Of a DNA stretch of 63,154 bases, positions 36,901 through 44,680 are shown piece by piece. This DNA comes from Spirosoma spitsbergense DSM 19989 (GTDB taxonomy: Bacteria; Bacteroidota; Bacteroidia; Cytophagales; Spirosomataceae). Both the position numbers and the translations under genes were made by a program. The number at the start of each line of letters is the position of its first letter. The stretch's first letter is position 1. The notes under the pieces were generated by a model. It made no database searches, was not told the DNA's origin, and saw only the letters and a program-made list of their open reading frames with translations. Location: contig NZ_KB893555.1 of assembly GCF_000374085.1 (NCBI RefSeq), forward strand, positions 1-63,154, in the 5' to 3' direction.

Positions 36901-38113
36901 GTAATTTTTTATCCAGAAAAGGCACCATCTGATTGGTCGTCCGGTCCAGTAACTGATAGGCATACTGGTGACGCGTATACACCCGTCCCTGCCGGTCGGC
37001 GTAGAGTTCGGTCAGCGATGTATTAGGCAGGTAAGACCGAAACCGTTTGATTTTAGGATTGAATTTACGCAGCCCATACCCACCCGTACCAATCCATAGG
37101 TTACCCGTCTGGTCTTTCAGAAATTCAGTCACCGAATAGGTATTGGGAGGCAATGTCACAAAGGCGTTACGGGCCGACAGACTATCCTGAGCAAAGAGTT
37201 CGGCCGGCGACATCAGCCAGAGGTAATTAGTAGCCGAAATAGCCATCATGGCAGGGTCAATGACGTCAAAATTGACACTGAAATTATTGGTTTTGGGTAG
37301 GGCAATGGTTTTTAGTACACCCTGTTTCCAGGCAAGGATATTATCACGGGTGGCGGCAAACCAGATATCCTGTTTTTCGTCGTGGTAGAGGGCATGAAAA
37401 TCGAGCGACGACCGGGAGAGCAGACTGTCTTTGGCTATCCCGGCAGGATGTTGCCAGTTGAAGGAATACAGGCCGAAAGAAGACCCGAGGGTAGCCCGTC
37501 CATTGGCCTGAAAACGAATGTAGCGAACCGAATTTTCAGTAGCCGTTGTGGGTATTGGCAACGGCTCAATCGTTACCTGAGTCGTGAAGTTGGCTTGTGT
37601 CGGGAAGGCCGTTTGTAACGAAGGCGGTAAACTGATCTTGAAGAGTTTGTTATTGTCGGTCGCCAGCCAGATATTCCCATCGGGGTCTTCACTCAGCAGA
37701 TTGATTTCGTAGCCCCCGCTGTTGGGTGTCGAATGGTCGATAATGTCGACGTGGTAAAACCGGTGGGTACGGTCGTCGAACAGATTCAGTCCTTTGTTGA
37801 GCGTACCCACCCACAGCCTCCCCCGCCGGTCGAGCAGCAGTGCCGGGCAGTGATTGTTCGACAGGCTGAACGGATTATAGGGATCATGGGTGAATACGGT
37901 GAAGTTATGCCCGTCGTAGCGGTTCAGGCCATCTTTGGTGGCCACCCAGATAAAGCCGTTTCTATCCTGCCTGAGACCAAAAATCATCCCCTGCGAGAGT
38001 CCATCAGCAATGGTCAGCTCCTGCCAGCCTTTGGTGGTAAGTGGCCCCTCCTGATGGGCCGATTGAGCTGGAACAGTAAACGGCAAAAGTAGCAGTAGAC
38101 AGAATAAGCGCAT
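33947..38113 (-). CDS. Hybrid two-component system protein (reg_prop, Y_Y_Y, HK, REC, AraC HTH)
   Basis: One polypeptide combining sensor, kinase and regulator. Start preferred at 38113 (MRLFCLLLLLPFTVPAQ, signal peptide); an ATG at 38173 would add 20 residues. Order, in residues of the longer form: about fourteen reg_prop propeller repeats (about 50-720; GRLWVGTLNKGLNLFD), a Y_Y_Y domain (about 755-815), one membrane helix near 826, HisKA with ISHEFRTP (His about 882), HATPase (about 975-1080), a receiver with VICDLMMPRIDG (Asp about 1187), and an AraC-type HTH (about 1340-1395; ITQVAYAVGFDNPSYF). Such proteins sense periplasmic oligosaccharides and activate polysaccharide loci, but no SusC/SusD locus is adjacent. 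It resembles the kinase at 38352. Confidence 0.92.
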   Translation of the reverse strand: MRLFCLLLLLPFTVPAQSAHQEGPLTTKGWQELTIADGLSQGMIFGLRQDRNGFIWVATKDGLNRYDGHNFTVFTHDPYNPFSLSNNHCPALLLDRRGRLWVGTLNKGLNLFDDRTHRFYHVDIIDHSTPNSGGYEINLLSEDPDGNIWLATDNNKLFKISLPPSLQTAFPTQANFTTQVTIEPLPIPTTATENSVRYIRFQANGRATLGSSFGLYSFNWQHPAGIAKDSLLSRSSLDFHALYHDEKQDIWFAATRDNILAWKQGVLKTIALPKTNNFSVNFDVIDPAMMAISATNYLWLMSPAELFAQDSLSARNAFVTLPPNTYSVTEFLKDQTGNLWIGTGGYGLRKFNPKIKRFRSYLPNTSLTELYADRQGRVYTRHQYAYQLLDRTTNQMVPFLDKKLPAADQRQRYLMQDRRGIFWVSNVNFETHEATLFKFSTDWTLLKKYPLPPGTTFGFTGNQTLEGQTGYLWIGAANGKLLRFDPVTETFAVFSYHDLIPGGSEGLETYALHQDAAGTLWIGTQKGLIRTDNVLANPTFSLYKNSLTNRLSLSYDFVSSLADDPYQPGRYLWIGTKGGGVNRLDRQTGHCLHIKEAQGLPNKVVYGLLTDQFKNFWISTNRGLAEFSPKTFRFRNYTKGDGLQDDEFNTSSFVKLPSGELLFGGINGLTAFLPSALLNTRTRPPIANIINLKINNESIPVGGPDKILTESIDHTHRIDLAHDQNLLTVEFGVMDYTNSAQNQYRYRLSGIDPDWVNAGTNRFANYAQLPIGNYTFEMMGSADGQVWSKPVELQIWIHPPFYRTWWAYLFYALVLAVALRQLYLFQTQRWLLQQRLLFEQREAIRLTELDSFKTQFFTNISHEFRTPLTLLLGPLGDLKRKFPEESVLPMMERNGNRLLSLINQLLDLSKLEADQLRTELKRGDIASFLRTLAISFDSLAESQRIRFTFAQTETECWADFDADKMEKIVTNLLANAFKFTPAGNDVHMNVSYPESAETPNLQVIIEDTGIGIAPEDLAHIFERFYQRSAGGQSQAYGGTGIGLALVHELVRVLGGQVGVTSTVGQGTAFTVTLPLILVDKPVLPQPAATDSSLPGLQDVVFPVPLSPGISPLESEPMDTERILLIIDDNADIRAYVRTVFEADYRVIEAEDGQEGLEKAMATMPDIVICDLMMPRIDGFVFCRMLKTQEVTSHIPVVMLTAKATVQDRIEGFELGADDYLTKPFNRAELQVRVRNLVQQRQRLYQRFATGLMSIPTNATPVADGIEPAKPVLLAAEQKFLDRLSVVVLAHIDNAAFTVEALAEAVNMSRAQLFRKLKALTNTTASNYILNIRMVKAAQLLKEQEASITQVAYAVGFDNPSYFTKVFKERYGVLPSQYGKSLTRSADTE

Positions 38114-38203
38114 CTGGAAAGGTGTTAACTGCTTATTTACGTAATTCCGGATAGCTTTCGATTGAGACTTCACCGTCGAAAACCGGGTTTTTCCTTCAAT
38201 AGT

Positions 38204-38308
38204 TTATCTATTTACGGCTTCGACAATCGAATAACCAGGCTCAAAAATACGCCGTATATAGTTCCGGACATCGGCATTGTCGTCGATGATAAGCAGAATG
38301 TTCTCCGG
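38204..38308 (-). pseudogene. Receiver-domain remnant between the two sensor kinase genes
   Basis: Read on the minus strand from 38308, an open frame encodes PENILLIIDDNADVRNYIRR and ends about 14 residues later at TAA (38204). It corresponds closely to the start of the receiver domain in the neighbouring hybrid protein (ERILLIIDDNADIRAYVRT). It lies in the +1 frame relative to the upstream kinase, whose stop is 44 bp earlier, and stops before the phospho-acceptor Asp. It is therefore the stump of a receiver domain once fused to that kinase. Confidence 0.8.
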
Positions 38309-38351
38309 CACGGGACGGCGTGGCTGACTGAACTCAGCGTCTGGATTCGAC

Positions 38352-40325
38352 CTAAGTGGCCGGGATACCTGCCGGGGCCATTATTTTCCCCGCTGACTGG
38401 ACTGCTGCGGACAAAGGCAGTCTGACCCGGAAGGTCGTACCTTTGCCCTCGCTACTGTCGACTGAAATCGTCCCCTGTAACACCTCAACCAGTTCCCGTA
38501 CCAGGGCCAGTCCGACACCCGCTCCTTCGTAGGACCGGTTCACCTGGCTGTCTACCTGATAAAACCGATCGAAAATATACGGCAGATTGGCCGTGGAAAT
38601 CCCGATTCCGGTATCGGATACGCTAAACTGCACCGAACGGAACGCCAGTTGAACATCCACACGGACCTCGTGGCCCTGGGGAGTAAACTTAAAGGCGTTG
38701 GACAGTAAGTTGGTTACGACCTTCTCCACCTTATCCCGGTCGAAACTGGCCCAATATTCGGATTCGTTCTGGGTAAAGGAAAAATGAATCCGGCGCCTGT
38801 CTGCCAGCGCCTGGAATGAATCCGCCAGAGTCCGAAAAAAGGCAGCCATGTCGCCCGGTTCGGGTTGGGCTTTCAGTTGACCCGCTTCCAGTTTGCTCAT
38901 ATCGAGCAGTTGATTGATCAACCCCAGCAACCGGTTGCTGTTGCGCTCCATCATGGGTAGCATCGGCTCATCGGGGAATCGCTTTTTCAGCTCCGACAGT
39001 GGACTGATAATCAGGGTGAGAGGGGTGCGTAACTCGTGGGATAAATTGGTAAAGAAGCGGGTTTTCAGCGCGCCCAGTTCCTGTAGCTTGTCGACTTCTA
39101 CTTTTTCCAGCATCAGCGCATTGGCGGTGGCAATCCGTTCCCTAATATACGTCAGTACAATCCGCCCCAGCACCAGTGACATGACCACCATTTCGATTAT
39201 CAGGGCCAGCATGGGCAGCTGATTAATCAGGGGGGTGTAGGTAATTATCCGCAGGGTTGCCATCTGGTAGAATGCGAACGGGATGATACACAGCGTAATG
39301 GGCAGTACAAAATACGGCGTGGGTTTTCTTCCTATTGTGCAGACAAGCACAGCACCAATAAAAAACAGCGCATACGTAGCCAGGATCAGTATGGCATAAA
39401 ACTCGCCGATAGCCGCGTTCTCAACGAAGAGAGGCAAAAGAGCCCCTACCAGACTAATACCCATAACCAATAGCATCGTCCACCGAAGCGGCTTAAAGAC
39501 CGGCTGCCCATCCATCAGGCTATACATCCAGACGGCCAGTCCCAGGGGCAGCAGGCGCACCATTCCGTACTGCATCCAGTTCAGCAGAATGGGATAATTG
39601 ACCAGAAAAAGGGAGTACACGCCTGCACGTGCCAGCGTTGCTATATAGAACAGAAACGTGCAGAGGACATAGAACCGGAATTGCGGATCAGGAATGAAGC
39701 GGGCCAGCACGAAACTGTGCAGGGAGCGCAGGATAAATAATCCCAGAAACAGCCAGATAAAGAAAATAACCACCTGCCTTTTGCTCAGGTTGTAGTACTC
39801 ATCCCAAACCGTCACGTTACCATACATACTAAGGCTGCTTTCGATACGAACGAAAACCGTTACGGGCTGACTGGTGGGGAAGGTAGCCCGAAAAAATGGG
39901 GCTGGGTCAAAAAACCCCCAGTCCACGTAAGGCCGTTTTCCCCCTCCCTGCTGGTGTATTACCTGCCCATTCGGATAAACCAGGTACAAGTCTACATAAT
40001 CAAGCGAGATGGCATCCAGCAGGCCAAGCAGCCAGTGCTTTTGGTTTTCCTGACTGTGGTTGGTCACCTCAAACCGAAACCAGTAGGCACTGCTGGTATA
40101 CCCGTACTGAAATTTTTCGGAATAGCTGGGCACAAAATCGGTGCGTTGCCGAACCTGGGCTAACGTCAATCGGGCCGTTTTATCTTCCAGAATAGACATT
40201 CTCCGTCCAATGGAAACAAAACGGGTTGTATCCTGCAACAAAACGGCATGCGAAGTCACCTGACCCTTACTAACCAGGGCAGGCAAGAAAAGTAGTAACG
40301 TTAAAGCGTAAAAAATGATACGCAT
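38352..40325 (-). CDS. 7TM-DISM sensor histidine kinase
   Basis: Start taken at the ATG at 40325 (MRIIFYALTLLLFLPALVSKG, signal peptide), 657 residues. A 7TMR-DISM extracellular domain (about 30-175; AYWFRFEVTNHSQENQKHW) is followed by seven membrane helices (about 185-385), a short coiled coil, HisKA with LSHELRTPL, and HATPase with N, G1 and G2 boxes (LLSNAFKFTP, DTGIGIS, GAGVGLALVREL). Kinase segments match those of the adjacent hybrid regulator closely (MMERNSNRLLGLINQLLDMS), so the two are paralogues. The protein ends right after the ATPase domain. The receiver remnant at 38204 suggests it was once a hybrid. Confidence 0.88.
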   Translation of the reverse strand: MRIIFYALTLLLFLPALVSKGQVTSHAVLLQDTTRFVSIGRRMSILEDKTARLTLAQVRQRTDFVPSYSEKFQYGYTSSAYWFRFEVTNHSQENQKHWLLGLLDAISLDYVDLYLVYPNGQVIHQQGGGKRPYVDWGFFDPAPFFRATFPTSQPVTVFVRIESSLSMYGNVTVWDEYYNLSKRQVVIFFIWLFLGLFILRSLHSFVLARFIPDPQFRFYVLCTFLFYIATLARAGVYSLFLVNYPILLNWMQYGMVRLLPLGLAVWMYSLMDGQPVFKPLRWTMLLVMGISLVGALLPLFVENAAIGEFYAILILATYALFFIGAVLVCTIGRKPTPYFVLPITLCIIPFAFYQMATLRIITYTPLINQLPMLALIIEMVVMSLVLGRIVLTYIRERIATANALMLEKVEVDKLQELGALKTRFFTNLSHELRTPLTLIISPLSELKKRFPDEPMLPMMERNSNRLLGLINQLLDMSKLEAGQLKAQPEPGDMAAFFRTLADSFQALADRRRIHFSFTQNESEYWASFDRDKVEKVVTNLLSNAFKFTPQGHEVRVDVQLAFRSVQFSVSDTGIGISTANLPYIFDRFYQVDSQVNRSYEGAGVGLALVRELVEVLQGTISVDSSEGKGTTFRVRLPLSAAVQSAGKIMAPAGIPAT

Positions 40326-40588
40326 AAAGCAAATAAGGAAACAAATGACCAAAGTAACCCTACCTCATAGAATACACAACAAAAATTCAGCCAAAAAAAC
40401 ACAATGTCTTATCCAGCCTTATTGTAGAGGTCGACTGCCGCGGCACCTGTGTTTTCATTCTGGTAAAAAAACGCCCTGCTCCAGTATGCCAGCCAGTGAA
40501 AAAAACTGCTTCAGGAAGCTAAAACGGAGACTATTCTTCAATCAGACCGAAAATTAATTACCTTGCATTTTCGATTTCCCCCGTGTGT

Positions 40589-41107
40589 ATGACCGACCGT
40601 AAATTCCCCATCGGACCTTTTGTGACGCAGGAACAGTACACCCCTGCCGAAATCACCGACCTTCTCAACACCATCGACCGTTGTGTCGGTCAGTACCAGC
40701 CAACCGTCGGGTCACTTTCCCCTGCCGACCTGATGAAAACGTATCGCGAGGGTAGCTGGACGGTACAGCAATTGGTGCACCACGTGGCCGATATCCACCT
40801 GTTGCACTTTCTTCGGATGAAGAAAGCCCTGACCGAACCCGATTATCATGAAGTTACCCTAATCAATATGGATGGCTGGGTCAAAACAGCCGACGGCCTG
40901 GATGCCCCCGTAGCCGATTCACTGCTGATGCTGGATGGCATTAACCGGCGTTATCTGTACCTGGCCCGGTCGCTGACAGAACCGATGCTGGCCATAACGT
41001 ATCACCATCCCGTTCGGCAACGGCTGTTCAGTCAGGCCCAGGCTTTGGCCATGTCGGCCTGGCACGTACAGCACCACCTGGCGCATATCCGGCTGGCCCT
41101 CGCATAA
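40589..41107 (+). CDS. YfiT/DinB-family bacillithiol-transferase-like protein
   Basis: 172 residues from the ATG at 40589; a GTG two codons earlier is possible. The four-helix DinB-like fold is suggested by helices with three metal-binding histidines: QQLVHHVADIHL near residue 64, and HVQHHLAHIRLAL near the C-terminus. WTVQQLVHHVADIH is the YfiT subfamily signature. YfiT-like proteins are metal-dependent hydrolases or thiol transferases (bacillithiol S-transferase group). Several Bacteroidota make bacillithiol, which fits. It is 59 bp upstream of the NagX-like gene. Confidence 0.85.
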   Translation: MTDRKFPIGPFVTQEQYTPAEITDLLNTIDRCVGQYQPTVGSLSPADLMKTYREGSWTVQQLVHHVADIHLLHFLRMKKALTEPDYHEVTLINMDGWVKTADGLDAPVADSLLMLDGINRRYLYLARSLTEPMLAITYHHPVRQRLFSQAQALAMSAWHVQHHLAHIRLALA

Positions 41108-41166
41108 AAATAACCGACTACCTCTTCCCTATACCTGACAAGTTTCCAGCCCGGAAACCATCCATT

Positions 41167-42318
41167 ATGCCCAACCCTACATTCGCTGCCCAGGCCGAAC
41201 CAGCCCTTGCCCAGCCCACTCCCGTCAAACGGCTCCTCTCCCTCGACACCCTGCGGGGTTTCGATATGTTCTGGATTATGGGGGGCGAAGAAATTTTCCA
41301 CGTACTGGCTAAAACTACCGGCTGGGCCTGGGCCATTGCCGTAGCCGACCAATTCTCCCACCCCGCCTGGAACGGGTTCCGGGCGTATGACCTTATTTTT
41401 CCGCTGTTCCTGTTTATGGCGGGGGTTTCCACGCCCTTCTCCGTCGGGAGTCGGCTGGCGAAAGGGGATGATAAAGCCCTGATCGCCCGGAAAATTATCA
41501 GCCGGGGGCTTATTCTGGTGGTACTGGGTATTATTTATAACAATGGCCTGTTTCTCAAGGCTTTTCAGGATACGCGATTTCCAAGTGTTTTAGGTCGCAT
41601 CGGCCTGGCGGGGATGTTCGCCCAACTCATTTACCTCTACGCCCGGCCGCGTACCCAATACGGCTGGTTTGTTGGGGTGTTACTGGGTTACTGGGCCTGT
41701 ATGATGCTGATTCCGGTGCCGGGCTGTGGGGCGGGTGTGCTCACGATGCCCTGCAACCTGGCCAGCTACATCGACCGGATGCTGGTGCCGGGCCACCTGT
41801 ATAAAACCATCCACGACCCGGAGGGATTGTTTTCTACCATACCCGCCATTGGCAACGCCCTGCTCGGTATTTTTGCGGGTACGTTTCTGCAAAGGTCCGC
41901 CAAACCGGGGAGCCGGAAAACGATCTACCTGCTGGGGGCGGGGGCGGCTCTTCTGGTGCTCGGCTGGCTCTGGAATTTCGTATTCCCCATCAATAAAAAC
42001 CTCTGGACCAGTTCATTCGTGCTGGTAACGGGCGGGCTGAGCTTACTCCTGCTGGGCCTGTTTTACTGGATAATCGACGTGAAAGGAATAAAAGGCTGGA
42101 CGTTTTTCTTCACCATCATCGGCATGAATTCCATCCTGATTTACCTGGCGGGTAAGTTCATCGACTTCGAGTATGCCGCCCGCTTCTTTTTCGGTGGCCT
42201 GCTCAGCCTGTCTTCGTCCGATGTGGTCAGGGGCGTTGGTGGAGTAATGGCGTTGCTGGCCATGAAGTGGGTCTTCCTGTACTTTCTATACAAGAAGAAG
42301 ACGTTTTTGCGGGTTTGA
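41167..42318 (+). CDS. NagX/DUF5009-like acyltransferase (HGSNAT superfamily)
   Basis: 383 residues with about ten transmembrane helices. The N-terminal part carries LSLDTLRGFDMFWIMGGEE and FRAYDLIFPLFLFMAGVS, landmarks of the NagX/DUF5009 family related to heparan-alpha-glucosaminide N-acetyltransferase. Members are thought to acetylate amino sugars across the membrane. It probably forms a unit with the YfiT gene. Its 3' end lies 71 bp before the IS1-family element. Confidence 0.84.
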   Translation: MPNPTFAAQAEPALAQPTPVKRLLSLDTLRGFDMFWIMGGEEIFHVLAKTTGWAWAIAVADQFSHPAWNGFRAYDLIFPLFLFMAGVSTPFSVGSRLAKGDDKALIARKIISRGLILVVLGIIYNNGLFLKAFQDTRFPSVLGRIGLAGMFAQLIYLYARPRTQYGWFVGVLLGYWACMMLIPVPGCGAGVLTMPCNLASYIDRMLVPGHLYKTIHDPEGLFSTIPAIGNALLGIFAGTFLQRSAKPGSRKTIYLLGAGAALLVLGWLWNFVFPINKNLWTSSFVLVTGGLSLLLLGLFYWIIDVKGIKGWTFFFTIIGMNSILIYLAGKFIDFEYAARFFFGGLLSLSSSDVVRGVGGVMALLAMKWVFLYFLYKKKTFLRV

Positions 42319-42572
42319 TACACCGGGTTATCAGCAGGCGAAAAGAACAGAAAAACAGGTTAAACACTGTCCACGTGAGTAACTTGTTTGGTAGTCCTTA
42401 AAAAGTAATGATGATAGAAAAAGGCCGCAGCCGGGCCGTAGTTTTGGGTCGTCAAACTCACTTCTACGTGCCATGTATCAACAAGACAACTGCCCAAACT
42501 GCGGCTCGACAAATTTAGTCAAGAATGGATCTACTTACTACGGCAAAGCTCGACCGCACGGATTTCCATGGT

Positions 42573-43773
42573 TTATGCAAGGGCTGGCGTATAATTTTTG
42601 TTATATTTCTGCTGGCGGTGAACTACCGAGCAAACCCGATGAATTAGCTTATTTCGAACGTTGTTGAGCACCAACATTTTGTTCTTGCCTGATCCGACTT
42701 TGCGTTTGTAATAATCCTGCAATTCTCCTTTCATTCGAATAGCTGACATTGACCCCAAGTGGAAGAGCGACTTTAGGCGAAGTCGGGCGTGTTGACTAAC
42801 GCGAGTTTTGCCCCGAACGCTACTCCCCGACTTATACTCGAAGGGGGCAACACCCGCATGACAGGCCAGCTTCTTAGCTTGACTTTAGCCTTTTAGAAAA
42901 GCCTTAAATTGGCCTGTTTAAGCAAAAATAGAGCCTGATTGTATTTTTGAACATCTGATTTTTCAAGCTGATGTTCAAAAATAGACAGCTCAATCGTGTT
43001 CTATGGCCTGTGAAAAGCATTTCGTGTTTTCCAAACAGCTAAAGTCAAGCTTAGGGTCAGAAATGGCTTTGAACTCGTCGGTAGCAACCATTACTTCGGT
43101 CGCTGTGGCCGGACCAACACCAGGAACAGAGGTAATCCACTTGAACAACTCTTTCAGGCGGTCATCCTGCTGGATGACAGGGCCGCCTGTGCGGTTCATC
43201 GATCTGTTTGTCAGCCACAGCCAGGTCTGCTTCGATAGCCTTTAGGGAAGCCTGACAGTTTTTAGCCAGTTGTTTGTGAAGTGCCTTGTCAACGAAACCT
43301 TGCTGTTCCCTGATTGGCTGCTGAAGTTGCTGGCGAACCAGTATTAACCGCTGGCGCAGCGCACTTAAAGCAGCCAGTTTCTGTAAAACAGGGCGGGGCG
43401 GTTGCCACAAGTGCAACTGGTCGCGAAAGCGAAAAGCGTACTCAGCGATGCGCTGCGCGTCAATTGCGTCGGTTTTACCCCGTTGTAGACCACCCGCTTT
43501 CTTGATCTGCAAACTGCTTTCTAACCAAATGGGGAGAGAAATTTTGTGGAGGTGAGCCAATAGGTGGGCGTTGTAGATGCCCGTGTGTTCCATACAGCAA
43601 ACGGACTCAGCCACCCTAAAACCCGGCAGGGCTTTGATGAGTTTGATGGTTGCTTTAATACCAGTCTCTGAATTAGCCGATTGGCTTTGCAGGACTATTG
43701 TCTTACCATCAAAAACAGCCCAGTCCAGAGTAGCTTTTGAAATGTCAACGCCGATGAAATAGCGAATGTCCAT
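42573..43773 (-). pseudogene. IS110-family transposase (DEDD plus Tnp_20), disrupted
   Basis: The N-terminal RuvC-like domain is intact (43162-43773): GVDISKATLDWAVFD, CCMEHTGIYNAH and GKTDAIDAQRIAEYAF carry the DEDD residues. A small insertion near 43180 shifts the frame. The next piece (SVPGVGPATATEVMVATDEF, about 43060-43150) is then cut by a 172-bp MITE. The remaining C-terminal piece (KLACHAGVAPFEYKSGSSVR to NKNYTPALA, 42573-42872) includes the catalytic Ser in SGSSVRGKTR. Two independent lesions mean no active recombinase. Confidence 0.88.
42878..43049. mobile_element. 172-bp MITE inserted in the IS110 transposase
   Basis: Terminal inverted repeats start CTTGACTTTAGC at both ends and agree at about 19 of 23 positions. 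They are bordered by exact 5-bp direct repeats CTTAG (42873-42877 and 43050-43054). Removing the element and one repeat restores the IS110 reading frame (SDPK-KLACHAG). There is no reading frame inside. A 14-bp internal inverted repeat (TATTTTTGAACATC / GATGTTCAAAAATA) lies near 42941-42982. It would have been moved by a transposase supplied elsewhere. Confidence 0.9.
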
Positions 43774-43839
43774 GAGAGGTAATAATTTAGTAGTTCAACA
43801 AGTGCTTACTCTATCACTCAAACCGCCACGGGGCGCCCC

Positions 43840-43960
43840 GCTTGCTAATGGGCCATGATGCCCGAATTTCCATTTGAGTCTGGAGCAAGCAAGACAGGGC
43901 GGGGCCTGAATCCGCGCATAGAGCTGGTACTCTGCGGCCCCATAGGATAACCCGCCCTGT
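43840..43960 (-). ncRNA. Candidate IS110 bridge RNA (two guide loops)
   Basis: In the leading end upstream of the IS110 transposase, the minus strand can fold into two hairpin loops. The first has a perfect 10-bp stem (43894-43903 with 43951-43960), an internal loop and a capped inner stem. The second has a 7-bp stem (GCTTGCT 43840-43846 with AGCAAGC 43884-43890). The second contains a segment whose plus-strand sequence GCCCGAATTTCCAT (43860-43873) matches 12 of 14 bases of the element's own terminal GCACGGATTTCCAT (42556-42569), as expected for a donor-binding loop. Loop order agrees with IS621-type bridge RNAs. I saw no good match of the first loop to the IS1 target. Confidence 0.6.
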
Positions 43961-44680
43961 TACTTGTTGGCAAATTACCAAATCTTGGAATCTTACCACG
44001 ACGCAAACCTAAAGGGCGGCCCCGTCAAGTGTAAACGATGTGGCCGACAATTTGTCCAGTTGCGTACCTATGAGCCCCTATCGAACGAATCTAAACAGCG
44101 CATTGAACTTATGCTAGCGAACGTATTTCTCTGCAAGCCATCTGTCGAGTGCTGGAAATTAAGCCTCACCAACTCTATACCTACATGGATGAGCTTTATG
44201 AAGAATTGCCGCATGATTTGGCTTGCTCAGTGAGTGATAAGGCTGATATATAATTAGTTAAGGTTAATTGCGAACTCGATGAGCTGTGGAGTTTTTTCGG
44301 CTGGAAAGCCAATAAACAATGGGTTTGGGTCGCCATTGACCGGGCTAGCCGCCAAGTGGTGGCCCTGTTCGTGGGTGATCGAAGCGCGGATGGTGCATTA
44401 GGCTTATGGCAGGCATTACCCGAGCGATATCGTGCTCATGCCACGTTTCATACCGATGACTGGCGGGCCTATAAGCAAATTATTCCCGCTCATCAACACC
44501 GGTCTTCAAGGCAAAAAAAGGATACAAATCACGCGGAACGGTTTTTCTGTACGCTTCGCCAACGATGCTCCCGGTTGGTTCGCTTAAGTCTCTGGTTTTC
44601 GAAAAAACTGGGTCGACATATAAACTCAATCAAGTTTGTAGTGACTCATTACAACCTTTCATAACAAGTTTAGGACTACC

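Larger units (their letters stand above)
42556..44020 (-). mobile_element. IS110-family element inside the IS1 element
   Basis: Boundaries were set by matching the IS1 reading frame on the two sides: GGCAAAGCTCGACC before and CCCGTCAAGTGTAAACG after reconstitute GKARPVKCKRC. The minus-strand transposase is preceded by 247 bp of non-coding leading end (43774-44020) and followed by only 17 bp, as in IS110-group elements. A GG dinucleotide is shared by the target and both junctions on the minus strand, consistent with the dinucleotide core exchanged by IS110 recombinases. It lacks terminal inverted repeats. It is inactive because its transposase is broken. Confidence 0.85.
42473..44664 (+). pseudogene. 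IS1-family transposase, broken (two exon-like pieces)
   Basis: The 5' piece (42473-42555) encodes MYQQDNCPNCGSTNLVKNG and YYGKAR, the zinc-finger-like start of InsA. The 3' piece resumes at about 44021 with VKCKRCGRQFVQLRTYEPLS. It then loses one base near 44115 (the correct frame gives ERISLQAICRVLEIKPHQLY), meets an in-frame TAA near 44252, and continues with the InsB-type DDE domain (ELDELWSFFGWKANKQW, TFHTDDWRAYK, NHAERFFCTLRQRCS) to 44664. The gene is dead by insertion, frameshift and stop codon. Confidence 0.85.
42390..44680. mobile_element. IS1-family element, interrupted by IS110
   Basis: Inferred from terminal inverted repeats: the left end reads GGTAGTCCTTAAAAAGTAAT (42390 on) and the right end, on the minus strand, GGTAGTCCTAAACTTGTTAT (44680 leftwards), identical over the first 9 bp and partly matching beyond. 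Without the inserted IS110 (42556-44020) it would be about 826 bp, close to a typical IS1. The sequences flanking the two ends (ACTTGTTT and CGCGCTGG) are not direct repeats, so the element did not arrive by a simple insertion at this place. Confidence 0.85.

Noticed and set aside
43831..43840. Palindrome GGGGCGCCCC in the IS110 leading end
   Set aside because: Not separately interpretable; it lies beside the second guide loop and is probably part of the same RNA structure.
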